Under the pieces are notes generated by a model that was not told where the DNA came from, ran no database searches, and worked only from the letters and a program-made list of their open reading frames with translations. This document shows positions 58,921-64,000 of a stretch of DNA of 64,000 bases, one piece after another (positions within the stretch are counted from its first letter, which is position 1; every line of letters begins with the position of its first letter). Both the position numbers and the translations under genes were made by a program. Source of the stretch: an uncultured Ignavibacteriota bacterium (lineage in GTDB: Bacteria > Bacteroidota > Ignavibacteria > UBA10030 > UBA8401); NCBI GenBank assembly GCA_903884005.1, contig CAISDA010000020.1:124001-188000 (forward strand), given 5' to 3'.

Positions 58921-61317
58921 CTATACTCCGTATGGCACCCAGATGTTCTTCACCTGTGTCGATTTCAGCAGCAGTTTTTCGGTGCTCATGGATTTCCACT
59001 GTACCGGTTTTCCGTTGGACACCCAGGTCTGCTTCATGTTGCTGATGGAGGCTTCTTCCACGACCTTGCTGCCTCCGGCCGTACCGAAGAACCAGACCGC
59101 ATCGACATCTTCATGCGCACCCAGTTCTTTGGCCAGCGCTTCCGGATTCTGCGCGGTCAGCATGTTGATGACGCCGGACGGGATATCGGAATGCTGAATG
59201 GTCTGTACCATGTCCATTGCGGTCAAGGCGTGTTTGCCGGAAACGGCCACCACGGTATTTCCCATCGCAATGGCCGGCGCAAGGATGGACACCAATCCGA
59301 GCAGTGGCGAAGCGTCAGGGGCACGCATGCCGATCACACCGAGCGGTTCGCGAAGTCCCACCACCATCCGTCGTCCGAGGACCGGCTGCACCGTGCCGCC
59401 GAATTTATCGGCGTACGCCGCAAAATCGAACAGACGGCTCACAGCGAGGTCCACTTCCGTCTCAGCTGCTGCAAGCGATGAGCCCGTTTGGGCGGCGATG
59501 CCTGCTGCAAAGCGCTGCTTTTCGGCCGCGAGATTTTCAGCCCAGAAATAGAGGATCTGCGCGCGCAGATGCGCCACCGAATCGAACCAGGATGGAAAAG
59601 CAGTGCGCGCCGCTTCAACGGCATTGCGGAGATCTTTTCTGCTCGCATCTCCCACAACCGCCAGCAGATCGTTCGACGGAGAAGTGACGGAGAAACTTCC
59701 GGCGCCGTCGGGACGGGCCAGCTTGCCGCCGATGAGAAAGCGGAACGTCCTGTCGACACCCCAAGGGCGGTCCACAGACAGTGGTGCAGGGGCCGGAGCC
59801 GGGATGACATCGGCGGGGATGTCGCCGTGCGGTGCTTCCACCAGCACATCATACATCCCTTCGCGTCCGCCTTCGCGTCCGTACCCGCTTTCCTTGTATC
59901 CGCCAAAACCCGCGGCGGCATCGAAGAGATTCGTCGAGTTGATCCAGATCGTTCCCGCTTTTACTTTCCGCGCCACATCCATTGCGGTGTCAATATCCTG
60001 CGACCAGATAGACGCCGCCAACCCGAAGCGCGTGTTGTTGGCGAGCTGCACGGCTTCTGCAGGCGTGCGGAATGTGAGCGCGACCAGCACCGGACCGAAT
60101 ATCTCTTCCTGTGCGATCGTATGAGACGGCTCCACGCCGGTGAAGAGCGTGGGCTTTAAAAAATATCCTTCCTTCGGACACATGACATTCTCGGGCTGCC
60201 ACATCGCGGCGCCCTCGTTTGTGCCGAGTTCCATCATGGCCGTAATTTTTTTGAACTGCTCTGCATTGCTGATCGCGCCCATGTCCATGGTCTTGTCCAG
60301 CGGATTGCCGACGCGCAATTTGCTCATGCGCCGCTTCAGACGCTTGATCACGTCATCATGAATTCCTTCCTGCACCAACAGGCGCGATCCGGCACAGCAG
60401 ACCTGCCCCTCGTTGAACCAAATGCTGTTGACGATCCCTTCGATGGCCGAATCCAGATCGGCATTTTCGAAGACGATGAACGGCGACTTCCCGCCGAGCT
60501 CCATCGTGAGATGCTTCTGCGACCCGGCTGTTCCTTTTCTGATGATGCGTCCGACGTCGGTCGATCCGGTGAATGTGACTTTCCACGGAACCGGATGTTC
60601 GTACATCACCGTCCCTGTCTTCGAATCACCGGTGAGAATATTCACCACGCCGGGGGGGAGCTTCACTTCATTCATCAGGATGTCGGCGAGCAGCAATGCC
60701 GTCAGCGGCGTCGACTTCGACGGCTTGAGGACGATCGTATTTCCCGCGGCAATGGCGGGTGCGATCTTCCATGCCAGCATGAGAAATGGAAAATTCCACG
60801 GAACAATCTGCGCGATCACTCCGCCGGGACGGTATCCCGAAAATTCCCGCTCCATGGTCTGCGCCCATCCGGCATGATAATAAAAATGCCGGATGACCAC
60901 CGGAACATCGATGTCTCTCGTTTCCCTGATCGGTTTTCCGTTGTCGAGCGATTCCAGCACCGCGAACAATCGCGCATGTTTTGCAATGGCGCGTGCGATG
61001 GCATACAGGTACCGTGCTCGCCGATGTCCGGAGAGTGCGCTCCACTCCGGGAATGCATGTTCGGCGGCGTTCATTGCCGCATCCACATCTTCCTGCGTTC
61101 CAAGAGCGATGTCCGCTAGCGCGTCGTCATTTCGCGCCGGGTTGAAGGTCTTGAAGTATCCGCGCTTTTTCGGCTGCCGCCATGCTCCGTCGATATAATG
61201 TGAAAATTTCGAACCGTTGGTGCTCAGCCATTCGCGTGCCTTGGTGTCCGATTCAGGCGCCGGTCCGTAATCTAATGTATCAATGAGAGAAGAAAGTTTA
61301 TCACGATTCATGGTCAT
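58921..61317 (-). CDS. Two-domain aldehyde dehydrogenase, ALDH16-like
   Basis: Full ALDH domain with 'MELGGKSPFIVFENADLD' and 'FNEGQVCCAGSRLLV', fused to a second partial ALDH domain ('FLIGGKLARPDGAGSFSVTSPSNDLLAVV'); 798 aa. Confidence 0.9.
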   Translation of the reverse strand: MTMNRDKLSSLIDTLDYGPAPESDTKAREWLSTNGSKFSHYIDGAWRQPKKRGYFKTFNPARNDDALADIALGTQEDVDAAMNAAEHAFPEWSALSGHRRARYLYAIARAIAKHARLFAVLESLDNGKPIRETRDIDVPVVIRHFYYHAGWAQTMEREFSGYRPGGVIAQIVPWNFPFLMLAWKIAPAIAAGNTIVLKPSKSTPLTALLLADILMNEVKLPPGVVNILTGDSKTGTVMYEHPVPWKVTFTGSTDVGRIIRKGTAGSQKHLTMELGGKSPFIVFENADLDSAIEGIVNSIWFNEGQVCCAGSRLLVQEGIHDDVIKRLKRRMSKLRVGNPLDKTMDMGAISNAEQFKKITAMMELGTNEGAAMWQPENVMCPKEGYFLKPTLFTGVEPSHTIAQEEIFGPVLVALTFRTPAEAVQLANNTRFGLAASIWSQDIDTAMDVARKVKAGTIWINSTNLFDAAAGFGGYKESGYGREGGREGMYDVLVEAPHGDIPADVIPAPAPAPLSVDRPWGVDRTFRFLIGGKLARPDGAGSFSVTSPSNDLLAVVGDASRKDLRNAVEAARTAFPSWFDSVAHLRAQILYFWAENLAAEKQRFAAGIAAQTGSSLAAAETEVDLAVSRLFDFAAYADKFGGTVQPVLGRRMVVGLREPLGVIGMRAPDASPLLGLVSILAPAIAMGNTVVAVSGKHALTAMDMVQTIQHSDIPSGVINMLTAQNPEALAKELGAHEDVDAVWFFGTAGGSKVVEEASISNMKQTWVSNGKPVQWKSMSTEKLLLKSTQVKNIWVPYGV

Positions 61318-61427
61318 GTCTTTCGAAAATAAAATGGTGAGCTGAAGAGAGCCGCCAGGGCCTCATCGATCCCTATGTGATGTCCTTGGCAAAAAAAAAA
61401 TTGAGCGCACAGGGATCATGTCGCGTG

Positions 61428-62429
61428 TTATCCCATCGGATGATATTGCGCGTTGGCATACCGGCCGAATGCAAGGTGTCGAAGCTGGCGCTCGATGTCG
61501 GTCAACAACCCGCTTGCGCCCATTCGGAACAGCTGCGGTTGTGTATACTCCGGACCCAGTTCTTCGAGCATGAGCGTCAGCCACAGCATTGCATCTTTCG
61601 CCGTGCGGATCCCGCCCGCCGGTTTAAACCCGATCTGCTTTCCCTTCACCATGCCCATGTCGTGAAACCGTCGTATCTGACGGACCATGATCAATCCAAC
61701 CGGCAGCGTTGCATTTGTCGGCTCATAGCCGGTCGAGGTCTTGATGGTGTCCGATCCGCCGAGAATCGCCACTGCGGACGCCGCGGCGATATTGGCGAGT
61801 GTTTCAAGATTTCCAACGCCCAGAATCGTCTTCAGCTTCGCTCTGGTGCCGCACATTTCACGGCAGGCGACGATCTCATCGTAGAGCGATTTCCATTTCC
61901 CGGTGAGCACCTTCTCGCGGCTGATCACGATATCAATTTCGGTCGCTCCGGCTTTGATGGCCATGTCAATTTCGGCAAGCTTGATCTTCATGAACGTCTG
62001 CGCGGCCGGAAAGCCGGTCGCCACAGAGGCGACCGGAATGCGTCCATGCAGCGCTTCCACGGCCGTCTTGACCTGGGCGGGATACACGCACACCGCCGCC
62101 GTTGTGAGCGGCTGCATGGCGACGCCGAGGGCGGCAATGATTTCCTGTTCCACGGGCGCCAGCGCTTTTGCGCACAGCCGCGCAACCTTGCCCGGCGTAT
62201 CGTCGCCTGAGAGCGTGGTCAAATCGATGCAGCGGATGGCGGTGAGATACGCGGCCGCCTGGGCTTCGACCTTGAATGTCCGCCGCGTGCCGAGCTCTGA
62301 GGCTCTGGCTTCGACCGCGCTTCGGTTCACCCGTATCGATTGGATGAGGCCGGCGTCGAATGGAAGCGGCGAATGTACCGCAAAGGCCGCGGCCTTGGGT
62401 GCGCCGGGACGTTTGTTCTCTTTTATCAT
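61428..62429 (-). CDS. deoC: Deoxyribose-phosphate aldolase
   Basis: 'RCIDLTTLSGDDTPGKVARLC', 'ATEIDIVISREKVLTGKWKSLYDEI', 'KLKTILGVGNLE', 'IKTSTGYEPTNATL', 'GFKPAGGIRTAKDAMLWL'. Confidence 0.94.
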   Translation of the reverse strand: MIKENKRPGAPKAAAFAVHSPLPFDAGLIQSIRVNRSAVEARASELGTRRTFKVEAQAAAYLTAIRCIDLTTLSGDDTPGKVARLCAKALAPVEQEIIAALGVAMQPLTTAAVCVYPAQVKTAVEALHGRIPVASVATGFPAAQTFMKIKLAEIDMAIKAGATEIDIVISREKVLTGKWKSLYDEIVACREMCGTRAKLKTILGVGNLETLANIAAASAVAILGGSDTIKTSTGYEPTNATLPVGLIMVRQIRRFHDMGMVKGKQIGFKPAGGIRTAKDAMLWLTLMLEELGPEYTQPQLFRMGASGLLTDIERQLRHLAFGRYANAQYHPMG

Positions 62430-62532
62430 GAAGCCTCGTGTCGTTTCGTCAAGAGCACTCCGGCAACAGCGAAATGCGTTGGTTTAGGGGGATTAATTTT
62501 TGACAACTGCTCACCATGCTACACAATCAATA

Positions 62533-62744
62533 GACATTCTGAAGGAGCTTGAGCGACTGAAGAATCTTGCCGGCTGCTCACACGATGCAAGATTCTTCGC
62601 TTGCGCTCAGAATGACAGAGTACTGGTGTCGTAGGCATGAAGATTCTTGGCGCAGCCAAGATGAAACCTCAGGATGACAGAGTACTTATGCCATAGAGCA
62701 TGAAGATTCTTGACTCTGTCAAAACGAGAACCTCATGATGACAG
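62533..62744. repeat. Composite intergenic repeat: one inverted and three direct 'AAGATTCTT...GAATGACA' units
   Basis: Inverted copy 62533-62568; direct units starting at 62589, 62640 and 62703, each ending in a GATGACAG-type segment. Confidence 0.8.
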
Positions 62745-62808
62745 TGTTTTCCGAGCGCGCTGAGAAATCATGCTTGCGATGTTGCTCTTGCGGGCCCGGC
62801 TCTCTCAG

Positions 62809-64000
62809 TTACGCCTGCAGCTGCTCGAGGCTTGCCGCGAGCTTGCCGATGGTTTGCGAAAAATTCTCAAGCTTGTCGTTTTCTTTTTGCAGAACGTCCG
62901 CCGGCGCCTTCGAAACAAAGGTTTCATTCGAGAGCTTTGCCTGCACGCCTTTCAGTTGACCCTGCAAGCGCGCAATTTCTTTTTCAAGACGGCTGCGCTC
63001 GACCGCAAAATCGATGAGCCCTTCAAGGGGCACAAAGACTTCCTGGCCGCTCACCACCGAGCTTGCCGAATATCCGGGCTTGGCCAGCGCAATGCCGGCG
63101 GTGACCGCGTCGGCGCGCGTCATTTTTTGTATCGCCGCCGCGTTGTCTCGGAGCACGAGGGCTTTCGCTTCGTCGCTGCAATTGACGACGATCGAAATGC
63201 CCTTCGTCGGTACCAGATTCATTTCGTTGCGTATCGTGCGCACGGCGCTGATGACGTTCTGCAGAAATTCCATCGAGCGCTCGGTGTCCGTATCGATCGC
63301 GCCTTCGTCGCAGACCGGAAGCGGCGCGATCATGATGCTCTCGCCGTTCTTCCGCTCAGTGAGTCCCTGATAGAGCTCTTCGGTGATGAACGGCATATAC
63401 GGGTGGAGCAGCTTCAGCGTCTCTTCATAGATCGTCAGCGCGCGCGTGATGATCGCATATTTTTCCGCCGGGTTCGTCGACGCCTGTATCCGGTTCTTTG
63501 CGAACTCGACATACCAATCGCAGAAGTCGTGCCAGAGGAAATCGTAGACGATCTTCACCGCTTCGTTGATGCGGAAATTTTCCATCGCCGACGTCTGGTC
63601 CTTCACGGTGCTGTTGAAGCGCGAGATGATCCAGCGGTCCGAAAGATCGGCGGCCGACGAATCGTCCGCCGCAGGGATCGGCGCCGACCCGGCTTCGGCA
63701 AGGATCGCCTCTTTGTTCATGAGCAGGAAACGGCCCGCGTTCCAGATCTTGTTTGCGAAGTTCCGTCCCATCTCGCACTTCTCGTTCGAATACATCACAT
63801 CCTGTCCGAGCGGCGCGAGGTAGAGCACCGTGAAGCGAAGCGCATCGGCGCCGAATGTCGCGATGACGTCGAGCGGGTCGGGCGAGTTGCCGAGCGACTT
63901 GCTCATTTTCCTGCCCTGGGCGTCGCGTATGATGCTCGTGAAATACACGTGCTTGAACGGGATCTCTCCGCGGAATTCGAGTCCCGCCATGATCATGCGC
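62809..64000 (-). CDS. valS: Valyl-tRNA synthetase, C-terminal portion (5' end beyond window)
   Basis: 'GRKMSKSLGNSPDPLDVIATFGADALRFTVLYLAPLGQDVMYSNEKCEMGRNFANKIWNAGRF'; C-terminal coiled coil. Confidence 0.95.
   Translation of the reverse strand, partial: RMIMAGLEFRGEIPFKHVYFTSIIRDAQGRKMSKSLGNSPDPLDVIATFGADALRFTVLYLAPLGQDVMYSNEKCEMGRNFANKIWNAGRFLLMNKEAILAEAGSAPIPAADDSSAADLSDRWIISRFNSTVKDQTSAMENFRINEAVKIVYDFLWHDFCDWYVEFAKNRIQASTNPAEKYAIITRALTIYEETLKLLHPYMPFITEELYQGLTERKNGESIMIAPLPVCDEGAIDTDTERSMEFLQNVISAVRTIRNEMNLVPTKGISIVVNCSDEAKALVLRDNAAAIQKMTRADAVTAGIALAKPGYSASSVVSGQEVFVPLEGLIDFAVERSRLEKEIARLQGQLKGVQAKLSNETFVSKAPADVLQKENDKLENFSQTIGKLAASLEQLQA

Noticed and set aside
61391-61400. T10 run (minus strand) downstream of deoC as a terminator
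   Set aside because: No convincing GC-rich hairpin immediately upstream; left uncalled.

Overview
This window looks like a contiguous stretch of chromosome from a Bacteroidota/Ignavibacteria-like Gram-negative. The lineage guess rests on three proteins ending in the 'NYPNPFNPST.I.F..P' type-IX-secretion-style C-terminal domain, a PorQ-like protein, an ExbB-ExbD-ExbD-TonB cluster and lipoprotein-type LptC. Gene density is high and most genes are housekeeping: KDO/LPS export (kdsA, kdsD, lptC, lptA, lptB, distant lptD), murA, aromatic amino acids (DAHP synthase, tyrA), hrcA-grpE-dnaJ, coaD/rsmD, rarA, glyS, valS (cut by the window end), ppa and deoC. I saw no tRNA, rRNA, CRISPR array, transposase, prophage or classical defence island. 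I could not identify a complete undescribed system. The best second-look items are: (i) a palindromic 'GGGCGRGAT-ACC-ATCTCGCCC' element that occurs between genes and also, as in-frame 69-bp repeats, inside the N-terminal coding region of lptD; (ii) a cytochrome-c-like, T9SS-tailed protein with a CXCH rather than CXXCH motif; (iii) a rubrerythrin with a lipoprotein signal peptide; (iv) a chemoreceptor-type protein with two successive degenerate hairpin tips; (v) a REC protein with a DHp-like helix but no ATPase domain; (vi) a candidate direct-repeat operator in the hrcA leader with no recognisable CIRCE; and (vii) several intergenic palindromes and composite repeats. All family assignments come from reading motifs in the translated sequence. 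No database search was run.
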